Source of the DNA: Rubripirellula amarantea
Lineage (GTDB): Bacteria > Planctomycetota > Planctomycetia > Pirellulales > Pirellulaceae
Direction: 5' to 3'
Length of the DNA stretch: 64,000 nucleotides
NCBI RefSeq assembly: GCF_007859865.1
Contig: NZ_SJPI01000001.1
Location: 372,001-436,000, forward strand
Of the stretch, positions 17,439 to 26,970 are shown one piece after another. Below the pieces are notes generated by a model. That model saw nothing but the letters and a program-made list of their open reading frames with translations, searched no databases and was not told the DNA's origin. Position numbers and translations under genes: made by a program. The first letter of the stretch is position 1. Each line of letters starts with the position of its first letter.

Positions 17439-18808
17439 GATCCGTTTGGATTGTGAGGGCCTATAGTGGGCTGCAGGTTCTGTTGCTGTTGGGGTGCGGT
17501 GCCAATCCATCGCCAATCCATCGCATCGACCAAGCTGCGACCGTGAAGATTCAGGCCACGAGTAACACGCCGATCCATTCAGAAGCTAGTAGCGACACGA
17601 AGCATCCGGCAAACTGGCCTGCTCTCTTTGGAGCTGATCGGACCAGCCACACGTCTTTTCCACTCACCCCGACTTGGACAAGCGAAGGTCCACCGCTGAT
17701 TTGGGAAGTCGAAGTTGGTACCGGATACGGTAGCCCGGTGACGGCGGACGGCAAGGTGATCGTGAACTACCGCGACGGTGACGAAGAGTTCGTTCAGTGT
17801 CACGACGTGGAAACGGGCGAGCAGATTTGGCAACATCGCTATCCGACCGCGGCTGTTTGCGAGTTTGAATACAGCGACGGTCCCTACAGCACTCCGATTA
17901 TCGACGAAACGTCCGGTCGTGTTTTTAACGTTGGCGCACAAGGACAAATGCAATGCTTGGAACTCGATTCGGGTAAGGAGATGTGGTCACGAGATCTGCA
18001 TCAGGAGTACGACGTCGACGCCGATATCTTTCCCGTGGGAGCGAGTCCGATTTTGGATCGAGACTCGTCACATGAGGGCGGTCAATTGATCTTCAACCTG
18101 GGTGCTATCAGCACCGTAGCCGGAATCGTGTCGCTCGATGCCCGGACGGGGGAGACGATCTGGCAAGCCACCGATCACGGTCCCAGCTACGCAACGCCTG
18201 TTGTTGCCCGCATTCACGATCAGCGTTTCGCCTTTGTCTTGACCGACTTCGGGCTGGTTTGCCTTGATCCTGATACCGGCAAAGTCGACTGGGAATTCGA
18301 ATATCGCCGCCGTGGCGACCTGACGCGCAACGCGACCTCGCCGCTCGTGCATGGCAATCATGTTCTCGTTGTCTGCAGTGGTCTCGGCGCGCTGGACATC
18401 GAAGTCATGCCTGACCGCAGTTACCGCGAACATTGGCGTGACCGACGCTCCATCGATTCCCAGTACAACACGTTGATCCTGGGTGATGATCACGTTTACT
18501 CGTTCACATCGGGTGGCCAGGGCGGAGCTGAGTTCCGCTGCGTCGATTTGACTGACGGCAAGATCACTTGGAAATACCACAGTGTGCTCAAGCGAGGGAT
18601 GGGTTTTGCCACTGAGAACAGCATTATCTTGCTGGGGGAAAAAGGACACCTCGCGTCGATGGTCAAAACGCCACAAGATCCGGAAGTCATCTCGTTCACT
18701 CGATCGCCACTGATGGCCGAGCCCTGCTACTGCAGCCCGGCATTTTATGGAGACATGCTATTCCTTAAAGACGAGCAACGGCTGGCAGCGTTCCGTTTAC
18801 GAGAATGA
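17435..18808 (+). CDS. PQQ-type beta-propeller lipoprotein
   Basis: The 457-residue product starts at a GTG that overlaps the previous stop by four bases, so the two are probably translated together. The N-terminus has a lipoprotein signal ending 'LLLLGC', with the Cys at residue 22 as the likely lipid-modified residue. The rest is a repeated propeller of the PQQ-binding-like type: recurring blocks such as 'HDVETGEQIWQHRY', 'LELDSGKEMWSRDL', 'LDARTGETIWQATD', 'LDPDTGKVDWEFEY' and 'VDLTDGKITWKYHS', each the Trp-docking motif of one blade. There are five clear blades and probably more. Similar planctomycete proteins are usually non-enzymatic or of unknown function. It is likely periplasmic or anchored in a membrane. 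Confidence 0.87.
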   Translation: MRSVWIVRAYSGLQVLLLLGCGANPSPIHRIDQAATVKIQATSNTPIHSEASSDTKHPANWPALFGADRTSHTSFPLTPTWTSEGPPLIWEVEVGTGYGSPVTADGKVIVNYRDGDEEFVQCHDVETGEQIWQHRYPTAAVCEFEYSDGPYSTPIIDETSGRVFNVGAQGQMQCLELDSGKEMWSRDLHQEYDVDADIFPVGASPILDRDSSHEGGQLIFNLGAISTVAGIVSLDARTGETIWQATDHGPSYATPVVARIHDQRFAFVLTDFGLVCLDPDTGKVDWEFEYRRRGDLTRNATSPLVHGNHVLVVCSGLGALDIEVMPDRSYREHWRDRRSIDSQYNTLILGDDHVYSFTSGGQGGAEFRCVDLTDGKITWKYHSVLKRGMGFATENSIILLGEKGHLASMVKTPQDPEVISFTRSPLMAEPCYCSPAFYGDMLFLKDEQRLAAFRLRE

Positions 18809-18958
18809 AGAGTTGATGAAGACCCTAGGATTTCAGCAGGCTTTGCGTGAGAATGTGCGGACGCTAAGCGATTGCTTGTCATCGAAGCCGCAAAGTCTCG
18901 ACTGCGTTTTCTTCCCGCGAATTGTCACACCGATTTCCGATTTACCAATCCCGTTTTC

Positions 18959-20143
18959 ATGAATCCATTCACACGTAACTTAGTTCTGATGGTCACCGGC
19001 TTTGCGGGCCTTTTTGTTGTCGGCGTCGCCCTTTCGCTATCGGTCGGCTACAAGCCGTATGGCGTGCCGGATAGCCGTCGTGAGGAATACGAGAACAAAA
19101 TTGCGGAGATCAAACTCAAGCGAGAGTTGTTATCCAACCCTGATGCGACCAATGCGCCGCTCGCGGTCGTCCGTGAAACCACTCACGACTTTGGCTTGCT
19201 TGACCCGCACACGACGATGACTCATTCGTTCACCATTTCCAACGAGGGCACGGATCCACTTGCAGTTGAAGTGCTGGGTACAAGTTGCAAATGCACAACG
19301 GGAAAGTTGACGGATGGTTTACTCGAACGTGGCGAATCAACCGAAATCACTCTGGAATGGAACACGGGATACGAGGACGAGTCGTACGAACAGAACGCGG
19401 TCGTCAAGACGAGCGATCCGCTTAATCGAGAAATCACGCTCACGGTGAAAGGCACCGTACGGACCAAACTCGCCATGCCCGAGGCGATAGGACTACCGAA
19501 TTCGGATCCGCTTAAGACGGTAGCAACCTCTTTTATCGTTCACAGCCAGTTGTACGAAGATTTCACAGTGAGTGACGTCCGTAGCGAGGGCTTGAAGGAA
19601 TTCACATGGCGAGCCGAACCAACATCGACGAACATCGCCGAGCTTGGTGACGCCAATGCTCGGGCGGCTTGGCGCGTGACCATTGAAACGGTGGCATACG
19701 ATTACGGAAAGTATGGTGGCTCGCTGGAAGTTGATGTAGAGCCAGCGGGCGGAGAAGAAAAGATTACGCGTGAAGTGAAAGTCGAAGGCAAAGTTCGCGT
19801 TCCAATCGCGTTTAAAAGTCCGATGCTCCATAGGACTGAGGGCCTGAATTTCGGCACCGTCAATTCGGGCAAGGAGCATGTCTATCACGTTGGCGTTCAG
19901 GTCCGCGGCAAGCAACCTGAAAAGCTTGCCGTCTTAGATATCGAACCGAAGGAATTGACGGCGTCGATCGAGCCAACAAGTATTGAAGGCAAGTATCGAT
20001 TGACGATCACCGTCCCTGCCGATTGCCCCAACGTCATGTTTAATCGCAAGGACAAGCACGGCTATGTTCACGTTGGCGACCCAGACAATCCAGAGTTTAT
20101 GAACTGGTTTCCCATGTATGGCGGCGTCGCAGTTTTGGAATAA
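18959..20143 (+). CDS. DUF1573 domain membrane-anchored protein
   Basis: The ATG at 18959 gives 394 residues with an N-terminal membrane anchor (roughly residues 8-31, 'LVLMVTGFAGLFVVGVALSL'). After a short helical linker comes a DUF1573 domain with its typical 'THDFGLLDPHTTMTHSF', 'ISNEGTDPL', 'TSCKCTTGKL' and 'ITLEWNTG' segments, an Ig-like ASPM/HYDIN-related fold. Two further beta-rich segments follow, including 'NFGTVNSGKEHVYHV', a second partial DUF1573-like strand pair. The domain is frequent in Bacteroidetes and planctomycetes, and its role is unknown. An upstream in-frame start at 18872 would add 29 residues without a signal, so I prefer the ATG. It is convergent with the next gene, with only 10 bases between stops. 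Confidence 0.87.
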   Translation: MNPFTRNLVLMVTGFAGLFVVGVALSLSVGYKPYGVPDSRREEYENKIAEIKLKRELLSNPDATNAPLAVVRETTHDFGLLDPHTTMTHSFTISNEGTDPLAVEVLGTSCKCTTGKLTDGLLERGESTEITLEWNTGYEDESYEQNAVVKTSDPLNREITLTVKGTVRTKLAMPEAIGLPNSDPLKTVATSFIVHSQLYEDFTVSDVRSEGLKEFTWRAEPTSTNIAELGDANARAAWRVTIETVAYDYGKYGGSLEVDVEPAGGEEKITREVKVEGKVRVPIAFKSPMLHRTEGLNFGTVNSGKEHVYHVGVQVRGKQPEKLAVLDIEPKELTASIEPTSIEGKYRLTITVPADCPNVMFNRKDKHGYVHVGDPDNPEFMNWFPMYGGVAVLE

Positions 20144-20153
20144 AATTGCGGAT

Positions 20154-23100
20154 TCAGCGGTTCTTGTTGTACCGAAACTCCAGCAGGTCTTGCTGCGAAC
20201 GGCTCAACAGCGGATGGCTAGCACGACGGTAGATGGAAACGCGTTTTTCTAAGAACCATTCTTTCCAAGGTACATAGGGTTCGATCTCTGCAAGCGCCTC
20301 AATGGTCTGTTCGCGGCTTAGGCTTTCGGAGACCACGTAACGAGACAGCAAACGTTTGTCTTCAAAACTTTTGATCGCGAAGTGAGAATCCAGCGACTTG
20401 AAGACGGCCTCCGCATTCGGTTTGTCTTGCTCGGCCAAACTGATTGCGACGCGAAAGAGTCCGTCGGCCAACGATCTCAAAATCCAGGGATCAGTCTTTG
20501 AACGGTCTAACGCAAGCAGGCAACTTTCGAGTGCTTCTTTCGTCATGCCTTGTCTTTGCCATCCAATCGCTTCGACGCACAACGCCTCTGTTTCATTTCT
20601 TTCTCGGATCTTGGCAAGTAAAACCGCAGCGACTGGCTTTCCAACTTCGGCTCTCGCGTGTGCCACCACCACCGACTCAGTCCAACAGTCGTCATTGATC
20701 GAGATTTGCTCAAAGGTATCTACGGCGATCTGGTAGCGTCCATCCAAATAGGCATTCATGGCGAGCGCTCGTTGAATGTCTTGACTGATGTCAGCGTTAT
20801 CGTTCTTACTCGACGCAGTTATGCCGGAATCGGCACTGACTTCACCGCCCAGGTGCAGATTCATCGCCAAACGGCGTTGACGGATGACCGCGAGTTCGTC
20901 ATCCGTGACAGGAAAGGGACTGCGGTCATCGAGCTTATTTGCTAAGACAGTCAGATCATCCACGGAGAAGCGGACGTCTTTGCCGACGCTTTTGGCAAAC
21001 GCATACTCTAAAACGTTGCGGTCGTCATGATTAAGTTCCCGAGGACGTTCTCGCAGTAGGTCGTCGATGGTCGTTTCGGTGCAAACGAAATGCGCTAGCA
21101 CACCAAGCCGATCATTTGTTCGCCATGCCTTGCCCATTCCATCGCTAATTTCGGGTTGCTGCAGTGAGTTCGTGAGCGTCTCTTTACTGAAACCTTTCCA
21201 TGCTGTTTCCGCTCCCGCAACAAAAACCAAGTCGCGAGATTTGGACTGCCAGACCTGAACTCGCGGAAACACCGATCGCAGTGTAGCCATCACGATCTCG
21301 ACCGTTCGCAAGTCCACTTCGTAGGCTTGTAGCCATTGCAGGAATAATCCGTCGCTCGTCAGTCGCTCAGAAGCTGAAGCGTAAAATTCATGCGTGTAAA
21401 GATTCGCGATTCCCGCCCGGTAAGGATTCGACGGTTCAGAAACGATCAAGTCATACCGGCGATCTGCGGTTAACAGGAACTCACGAGCATCCTCGAAGTG
21501 AACTTGAATCTTGGGATGGTTCATCACGTCATGGTTCACCGAAGAACAAAGCCGAGCCATCTCAGTAACCGTCGGCTCGAGTTCGACGACGTCAACGGAC
21601 CTCAGACTCGAAACATGCGCCATCCAGCCTGCTGATTCCCCTGTTCCCAAACCAATGACCAATCCCGTTTGCGGCTCAGGATGAATAAGCGTTCCCAGCA
21701 ACCCAAGGCCAATTTGCGTGCCCGCATCCGAAATCGCGTTTCCATCTACTTTGCCATTGACGATAAAGGACAACCCATCAGTCGCAGAAATTGCTACACT
21801 CGATTCGATGCCTTCGGCTTCCCAAATGATCCGGCGCTTCATTTGATTTGCGAAATCACGTTGCTCATTTGCACCCCGCCCCTCCATCACCGCACGTCCC
21901 GCGCCGATTCCCGAATGGCGCCACACGGCTGTTGGGCCCGCGGCGCTAACGAAGTAAATCGCGATCAGGCACAATGCGAAGGTAGCCAGCGTTGGAAAGC
22001 TAATCCAACTTATCGCTTTGACGTTATCGTTTTGCGGATCTTTGACTTGCGAATCTCTCGAGGTGAAAGCTCCCAACCACAAACTGACGCCAAGCAGGAT
22101 CAACATCACGACTGATGTCTTCCACAATCCCGGTGCGGTCAAAAGTGGCAACAAGACAAAGCCGCCTGCGATTGAACCAACGATGGCTCCGGCGGTGTTC
22201 CAGGCAAATGTTCGACCAAGCTGGCTGCCAACATGATCGCGTCCTCGTCCCACGCACGCGATCAGCAACGGAAACTGAAACCCCGACACAACGGCGGCTG
22301 GGCCTATCACTATCGACGTCACGCAGAACCAGTTCCAGACTTGTTGTGAAAAGTTTTCCAGCGGAACCCGGCCTTGCTCGAGCACCCAAAACGCGATGTC
22401 ATCGCCGTACCAATACGGCAGGGCGATGACAGCGGCTTCCAAAGAACAAATCGCCGCCAGCCAGGTCAGCGACGGAGTGATCCAGCGTGACGCCACGCTG
22501 TAAACAGCTCCCCCGATTCCAATCCCTAACAAGGCCGTGCAAAGTATTAGCCCGAACGTGTAAGTCGTTCCTCCCAAAAGCGGCCCAAGCATTCGGTACC
22601 AAACGATTTCCATCAAAAAGAAAACACATCCCACCGTGGCGGAAGAGGCATAGATTAACCAAGCCTGAGGTAGCGCTGCCGGTTCATGGTTCGATGCTTT
22701 CTTGCCTTGATCCAACGGCAACGAAGACACGTTCTCGCCTAGATCCAACTTCGAAGAGAGCCTTGACGAGTAGCACCATGCAGCAAGCGACAGCAGCAGA
22801 TTAACGACACAGGCCGACCAAAGTAGCGTGCGATTACCAAGCCACTCCAGCAACATAAAGTTTCCGATCGCGGCGCCAACAACGGCACCTATGGTGTTGA
22901 GTCCGTAGAGCAGTGCGAGGCCACTTCGTTTCGTATCGGATTGACGCGATACCGCGCGAGCGGTCGCTGGCAGCGTGCCTCCCATCAGGAAAGTGGGAAC
23001 GGCTAAGACGATCACAGAACCTGCAACTCGCATCACCGTAGCCAGTGTACTGCCCAGTGCGGCTTGCCCACCCGCACCGACATAAGCGGTGCGAATAAGA

Positions 23101-23417
23101 TCTACTAAGAACGGACTGATCGCGGCTGTGATCGAAATTCCGGCTTCAAGCGATGCATAAAACCGAAGGGGAGTGGACGAACGATCGACGCGTCGGCCGA
23201 AAAACAGGTTGCCAAACCCCAAGCCACCCATGAAGATTGCCAATACCGCCGCGGATGCTGACGTTGACGCGCCAAAGATCAGACGTAGTTCGCGAATCCA
23301 AACCATTTGAAAAATTAACGCGCAACTGCCTGACATGAACAACAGGCAAGCCAGCGGCAAAACCGGCGCTAAACGTTCGGTACCGCTGGTCGTCAAATTC
23401 TTTATAAAGCTCAACAT
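20154..23417 (-). CDS. Membrane-bound spermidine synthase-like protein with TPR-like tail
   Basis: This 1087-residue protein joins three parts. Residues ~15-490 hold a dozen or more membrane helices in two blocks, with 'MGGLGFGNLFFGR', 'FLMGGTLPATARA' and 'YGLNTIGAVVGAAIGNF', as in the integral-membrane partners of spermidine synthase-like proteins. Residues ~545-790 form a SpeE-like Rossmann domain with 'VIGLGTGESAGWMA', 'VDVVELEPTV', 'HFEDAREFL' and 'YDLIVSEPSNPYRAG'. The last ~250 residues are helical and repeat-like. The enzymes of this fused type are uncharacterised; aminopropyl transfer to a polyamine is inferred from the fold only. The gene is solitary and convergent with the DUF1573 gene. 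Confidence 0.88.
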   Translation of the reverse strand: MLSFIKNLTTSGTERLAPVLPLACLLFMSGSCALIFQMVWIRELRLIFGASTSASAAVLAIFMGGLGFGNLFFGRRVDRSSTPLRFYASLEAGISITAAISPFLVDLIRTAYVGAGGQAALGSTLATVMRVAGSVIVLAVPTFLMGGTLPATARAVSRQSDTKRSGLALLYGLNTIGAVVGAAIGNFMLLEWLGNRTLLWSACVVNLLLSLAAWCYSSRLSSKLDLGENVSSLPLDQGKKASNHEPAALPQAWLIYASSATVGCVFFLMEIVWYRMLGPLLGGTTYTFGLILCTALLGIGIGGAVYSVASRWITPSLTWLAAICSLEAAVIALPYWYGDDIAFWVLEQGRVPLENFSQQVWNWFCVTSIVIGPAAVVSGFQFPLLIACVGRGRDHVGSQLGRTFAWNTAGAIVGSIAGGFVLLPLLTAPGLWKTSVVMLILLGVSLWLGAFTSRDSQVKDPQNDNVKAISWISFPTLATFALCLIAIYFVSAAGPTAVWRHSGIGAGRAVMEGRGANEQRDFANQMKRRIIWEAEGIESSVAISATDGLSFIVNGKVDGNAISDAGTQIGLGLLGTLIHPEPQTGLVIGLGTGESAGWMAHVSSLRSVDVVELEPTVTEMARLCSSVNHDVMNHPKIQVHFEDAREFLLTADRRYDLIVSEPSNPYRAGIANLYTHEFYASASERLTSDGLFLQWLQAYEVDLRTVEIVMATLRSVFPRVQVWQSKSRDLVFVAGAETAWKGFSKETLTNSLQQPEISDGMGKAWRTNDRLGVLAHFVCTETTIDDLLRERPRELNHDDRNVLEYAFAKSVGKDVRFSVDDLTVLANKLDDRSPFPVTDDELAVIRQRRLAMNLHLGGEVSADSGITASSKNDNADISQDIQRALAMNAYLDGRYQIAVDTFEQISINDDCWTESVVVAHARAEVGKPVAAVLLAKIRERNETEALCVEAIGWQRQGMTKEALESCLLALDRSKTDPWILRSLADGLFRVAISLAEQDKPNAEAVFKSLDSHFAIKSFEDKRLLSRYVVSESLSREQTIEALAEIEPYVPWKEWFLEKRVSIYRRASHPLLSRSQQDLLEFRYNKNR

Positions 23418-23606
23418 TCGCTCACCGGGTCATAGATCTCGTTTCGATTTAGAACCAAATCTAACATCGGGCGAAGCGATTCAGCAGGCCTAGTCACTAC
23501 TCTCACTCGCAATCTTCATGAGGCATTGTGCAGCCAACGCTAAGTTCGGTCAGTCAACTAGTGAAGCAAAGTCGTTCGCGAAAAAGAGTTCCGCAGAAAC
23601 CAGTTG

Positions 23607-23948
23607 CTAAGACTCGTCGTCAAGGCTTGTCTTCTCAGACTCTTCCAGGACGCAGTGACTTTCGCAGGGGCAACCACGGTTATGCCCCTCCAAGCCCGAC
23701 AAGTTTCCGGCAAGCGAATCAGGGATGAATTTGCCAATTTGCTGGCTCAGCGAGGGCGATGCGTAGAGCGTTGCGTTGAACAACAGCAAAGCAACGACAA
23801 TCGTGCCCAAAGCCCACTTCATTACCCGGTGCGAACGACTACATCCGCACGCCTCAAGTGTGTCCGAAGATGCTCGATCGAGCGACTCGCTCGTTTCAAC
23901 GGATGAGTTTGACGAGTCCACTAACGCGGGTAAGTAAGGATTTTCCAT
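23607..23948 (-). CDS. Small single-helix membrane protein with Cys motifs
   Basis: The 113-residue product begins 'MENPYLPALVDS', a start common in small planctomycete membrane proteins, and the ATG has 'GGAGAAAC' ahead of it. 'EACGCSRSHR' precedes one hydrophobic helix (about residues 44-64, 'WALGTIVVALLLFNATLY'). After the helix, 'CPCESHC' supplies a second cluster of cysteines, and the end is acidic. The two Cys clusters lie on opposite sides of the helix, so at least one is in a compartment where it could bind metal or be oxidised. No family is recognised. The gene stands alone in otherwise sparse DNA; 23418-23606 show nothing. Confidence 0.6.
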   Translation of the reverse strand: MENPYLPALVDSSNSSVETSESLDRASSDTLEACGCSRSHRVMKWALGTIVVALLLFNATLYASPSLSQQIGKFIPDSLAGNLSGLEGHNRGCPCESHCVLEESEKTSLDDES

Positions 23949-24370
23949 CGCAGAGTTTCTCCAGCAAGAGATAGGGAGAATGAGGCTTGTGAATGAGGTT
24001 TGGGACCGCGATCGGCGACCAAAGCGTTTTACCGGACATCAACGTTTAATGCAGCTTCAACGGTCGCATCCGTCGATGAATTTCCGCTCACTGTTTCTAC
24101 ATCAACTCTTCATCAAGATCGAAAGCAATGGAACAAAAAATAGCCACGAACGTGTTTCGCATGGCAGGCGAAGTTTCTAAAAAGTGATTCCGTGACTCAG
24201 GAGTTCGTCTGGTTGCCGAGTTCGCAAATTTAGTCGACGTTGATCGCCAATCCTGAAAGCAAGACGCTTCTGGCAATTTCTCCCGGTGCGAATTCTTGAG
24301 CAACGCAGTAATCATCGCCATCGAGTGTCCGCACTGTCACTGGCAACTCTTCGGGAACAGAGCAAAGAGA
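23949..24370. other. Gene-poor stretch upstream of pseudogene
   Basis: I see no gene, stable hairpin or repeat here. Short frames on both strands are interrupted and have no protein-like composition. The stretch may hold decayed 5' sequence of the methyltransferase pseudogene that follows, but I could not recognise any of it. Confidence 0.4.
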
Positions 24371-24610
24371 ATCAATACAAACCACAACTACCCCACAACC
24401 GAACGAGAGCTCGAACAGGGCGAAGACAAGGTCACACCAGAAGGCTTCATCTGCGGCCACGACGACACAATTGGTTCGAGGCCCACTCACCATCGCTACG
24501 GCGTGATCGAAGCCGTCGACCATTTTTGTGTAGAACATACCTGGCAATTTGCCTTTCTCAGCCACGAACCCAACCGGAACCTGAGTTTCGCTCTCGCTAG
24601 GTTCACCTGA
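24371..24610 (+). pseudogene. C-terminal remnant of a class I methyltransferase
   Basis: Codons from 24371 to the TGA at 24608-24610 encode a piece that aligns with the C-terminal 80 residues of the intact methyltransferase at 24970-25653. Shared blocks are 'TNHNYPTT', 'KV-P-G-ICGHD-TIG', 'RYGVIEAVDHFCVEH' against 'RFGVVEAVNEFCVNH', and 'HEPNRNLSFAL' against 'HEPRRHLSFAL'. The part that should carry the SAM-binding motif is missing upstream, so this cannot be a working enzyme. A tandem duplication followed by decay, or two gene-family copies of which one was truncated, explains the picture. Confidence 0.85.
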
Positions 24611-24969
24611 ATTACCATGCGTTCATCTAGTGCAGCCGAACGATTCAAACCAAGTGGACCCCACTAAAAAACAAACCCCATCAGGTCGAACACGCCCTCT
24701 TGTTATTGCGTCCTTTTTTGATCCAAGCGACGGCGAGCACTGGTGCTCGAAGGAAATACCTGGCAAAACAGGAAATCCGGCGTCTCCATTGAAACTGTGG
24801 TGGGCGGGTAAGCACGCTCTGTAACCGCGTAAGATGACGATGCCTAGAAATTTGGCTTTCAATGGAACCAAAGGGAAGACGCACCGAGCGAGAAACGCCG
24901 TTCGCAACTGCCTGTGAATGACATACTTCGCGAGCGAACAAAGTTCGAAAATTACCTGCAACGGAAAAG
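24611..24969. other. Spacer between pseudogene and intact methyltransferase
   Basis: No convincing gene. A 64-codon frame beginning with GTG at 24630 has a partly protein-like start ('RPLVIASFFDPSDG'), which could be a decayed fragment, but it has no ribosome binding site and ends quickly. A promoter for the downstream methyltransferase pair presumably lies here. Confidence 0.4.
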
Positions 24970-25653
24970 ATGATGAGCATTCTTCATATGGCGTACCGCC
25001 AACTGGTTCGAGGTCTTCAACGTTTTCAGCACCAACCGCCTCCGGGCATCAACGTTCCGCAGCCACTTCTAGACGACACGAAACTAGTCACGGATCGCCT
25101 TGAGATGCTTCGCCGACTTCCCAAGGGAGGCCGCGTGATGGAATGTGGTGTGGACGAGGGCAAGTTCTCGCGACAAATTTTGGACCTCTGCCAACCGGAT
25201 GAATTGATCTTGGTTGATACTTGGGGTAGCAGCCGATTCTCGTCGGCTAAGCTGCATTGCATTGAGCAAGATTTTGCGGGGGAGATCGCATCGGGTCAGG
25301 TGCGAATCGAGCGATCGCTTTCTACCGATGCGCTCGCAAACGTCGACGACGCCTCGCTGTGTTGGGTATACATCGACACCAATCACAACTACCCAACCAC
25401 GAAAGCCGAACTTGAACTTGCTAGACTAAAAGTCAAACCCGATGGCCATATATGTGGGCACGACTACACGATCGGAACCTGGGAGTCCTACACACGATTC
25501 GGCGTCGTAGAAGCGGTGAATGAGTTCTGCGTCAATCACCAATGGCGAATCGATATGCTAACCCACGAACCACGTCGCCACTTGAGTTTTGCATTGCAAC
25601 AATCCGGCATTCCCGATTCAACGGGAACGGCAGCCTTCACCCAGTCGAGTTGA
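24970..25653 (+). CDS. Class I SAM-dependent methyltransferase
   Basis: This 227-residue protein is a Rossmann-fold methyltransferase of the Methyltransf_24 type. 'VMECGVDEGKFSRQIL' is SAM motif I, with the acidic residue at the end of the next strand in 'ELILVDTWG'. 'VYIDTNHNYPTT' and 'ICGHDYTIG' are typical of this subfamily, which in polysaccharide clusters often methylates sugars, though the substrate here is unknown. Two ATGs stand in tandem at 24970 and 24973, behind 'GGAAAAG'. It lies 9 bases ahead of the next methyltransferase, so the two form an operon. The pseudogene upstream is a truncated paralogue. Confidence 0.85.
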   Translation: MMSILHMAYRQLVRGLQRFQHQPPPGINVPQPLLDDTKLVTDRLEMLRRLPKGGRVMECGVDEGKFSRQILDLCQPDELILVDTWGSSRFSSAKLHCIEQDFAGEIASGQVRIERSLSTDALANVDDASLCWVYIDTNHNYPTTKAELELARLKVKPDGHICGHDYTIGTWESYTRFGVVEAVNEFCVNHQWRIDMLTHEPRRHLSFALQQSGIPDSTGTAAFTQSS

Positions 25654-25662
25654 TCGAACCTC

Positions 25663-26568
25663 ATGGAAAGTGAATCCTACGCATTTGTTGAACGCCACCA
25701 GTGCCCGGTATGCAACTCACAAAACCAAGAGACGATTTTTCAAGAACCGTTTGTCTCGGGCGCGACTTGGCATTTTTTGGAGAGCTACTATAGAGGTCGA
25801 ATCACGAAAGCGGCACTCAGAAATGGTGTCTATACGATCAAACAATGCATTGATTGTTCGTTTTGCTTTCAGTCGCAAGTGCTTGGTGACCATGGGATGC
25901 AAACACTGTACGAAGAATGGATCAGCCCGGCCGAAAGTCGTGAGAAACAGCGTCTCAGCGGCGACAACGATTCTGTCGCCATCGCCACTCAGGTACAGAC
26001 GCTTGCCCGGTTGCTCGGTCGTCCTCCGTCGGAATGCAGCGTCCTGGATTTTGGGATGGGTTGGGGGCATTGGTGCCAAATGGCCGGCGCGCACGGTTAC
26101 CAAGCCTTTGGTTTGGAATTGTCAGAACAACGGATCGCGGCAGCCCAGGAAAACGGGGTTCAGGTGATTCGAGATCTCGAAACTTGCGACAGAAATTTTG
26201 ACTTTGTCAATTGCGAACAAGTGCTCGAGCATGTCTCTGATCCTGTCGGCACACTTAAGACGATATGCCAAATCTTACGGCCAGGCGGTTACACGCGGAT
26301 TTCGGTCCCCAACGGCAGGCAGTTGCCAGATCAAATCCGTCAAGGAACGTGGAAACCCTCAAAGGATTCGATTCATCCTCTCGAGCACATCAACAGCTTT
26401 TCTAACTTGACGCTGAAACTCGCTGCCAAACACGCTGGCCTAGAGTTTATCCGACAACCCATTCTTCAATATCCAACATCTTCTTCCCTGGGGATTCTCC
26501 GAAATCGAATTTTGCCGATTCATTTGGCTCGACGCTCGACCAATCTCTATTTTCAACACGCTGGCTAA
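25663..26568 (+). CDS. Zinc-finger plus class I methyltransferase (Methyltransf_23 type)
   Basis: The 301-residue product starts with two Cys pairs, 'CPVCNS' (~13-18) and 'CIDCSFCF' (~60-67), a small zinc-binding module seen in many sugar methyltransferases of polysaccharide clusters. The methyltransferase domain follows: 'VLDFGMGWGHWCQMAG' is motif I, 'FGLELSEQRI' ends with the ribose-binding region, and 'VNCEQVLEHVSDPVGTL' is motif IV. 'LRPGGYTRISVPN' completes the core. The start at 25663 follows the previous stop by 9 bases. It probably acts in the cytoplasm on a nucleotide sugar or a lipid-linked sugar; that is inference from the context. Confidence 0.87.
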   Translation: MESESYAFVERHQCPVCNSQNQETIFQEPFVSGATWHFLESYYRGRITKAALRNGVYTIKQCIDCSFCFQSQVLGDHGMQTLYEEWISPAESREKQRLSGDNDSVAIATQVQTLARLLGRPPSECSVLDFGMGWGHWCQMAGAHGYQAFGLELSEQRIAAAQENGVQVIRDLETCDRNFDFVNCEQVLEHVSDPVGTLKTICQILRPGGYTRISVPNGRQLPDQIRQGTWKPSKDSIHPLEHINSFSNLTLKLAAKHAGLEFIRQPILQYPTSSSLGILRNRILPIHLARRSTNLYFQHAG

Positions 26569-26612
26569 GACCTGACGAGAGTCCGAGAAGACCGGATTTA
26601 GACATTCTCGTC

Positions 26613-26628
26613 GAGTAACGCGTTACTC
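26613..26628. promoter_or_regulatory. Perfect 16-bp palindrome between convergent genes
   Basis: GAGTAACGCGTTACTC is a perfect 16-base palindrome in the 402-base gap (26569-26970) between the plus-strand methyltransferase pair and the end of the minus-strand operon. There is no spacer, so as RNA it would need to open a few central pairs; no clean T-run follows on either strand. It may be a protein-binding site or part of bidirectional termination. I see no gene in the rest of this gap; two short antisense frames near 26750-26970 are not convincing. Confidence 0.55.
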
Positions 26629-26970
26629 ATTTAGTTTGGTTTGATTGGGCTGGTGAATAGTTCTTCTGTGGCGTCTCTTGCCGTCTAGGTACTGCAACAA
26701 CCTAAACAGTCAACCAGCAGAGGTTCGCTATCGAGTAAGCCTGTACGTCAGGCAAAGGTAGCGAGAGCGGCGCTCAAGATGACGGCCCCCATCACGTCAT
26801 CGCAACACTTGGTGAAATCCACTCGGAACCAAATGTTGATTCGGGTAAATGCCGGCAACTTCGAAAGATGATCGCGTAAGCGATCGTTCCAAGCCCCAGC
26901 GCGCAGGAGAACAGTGTCGTTCGATGCTCCGACCATCTATGGCTACGCTGAGCATTGTGTTCTCGGGTCA

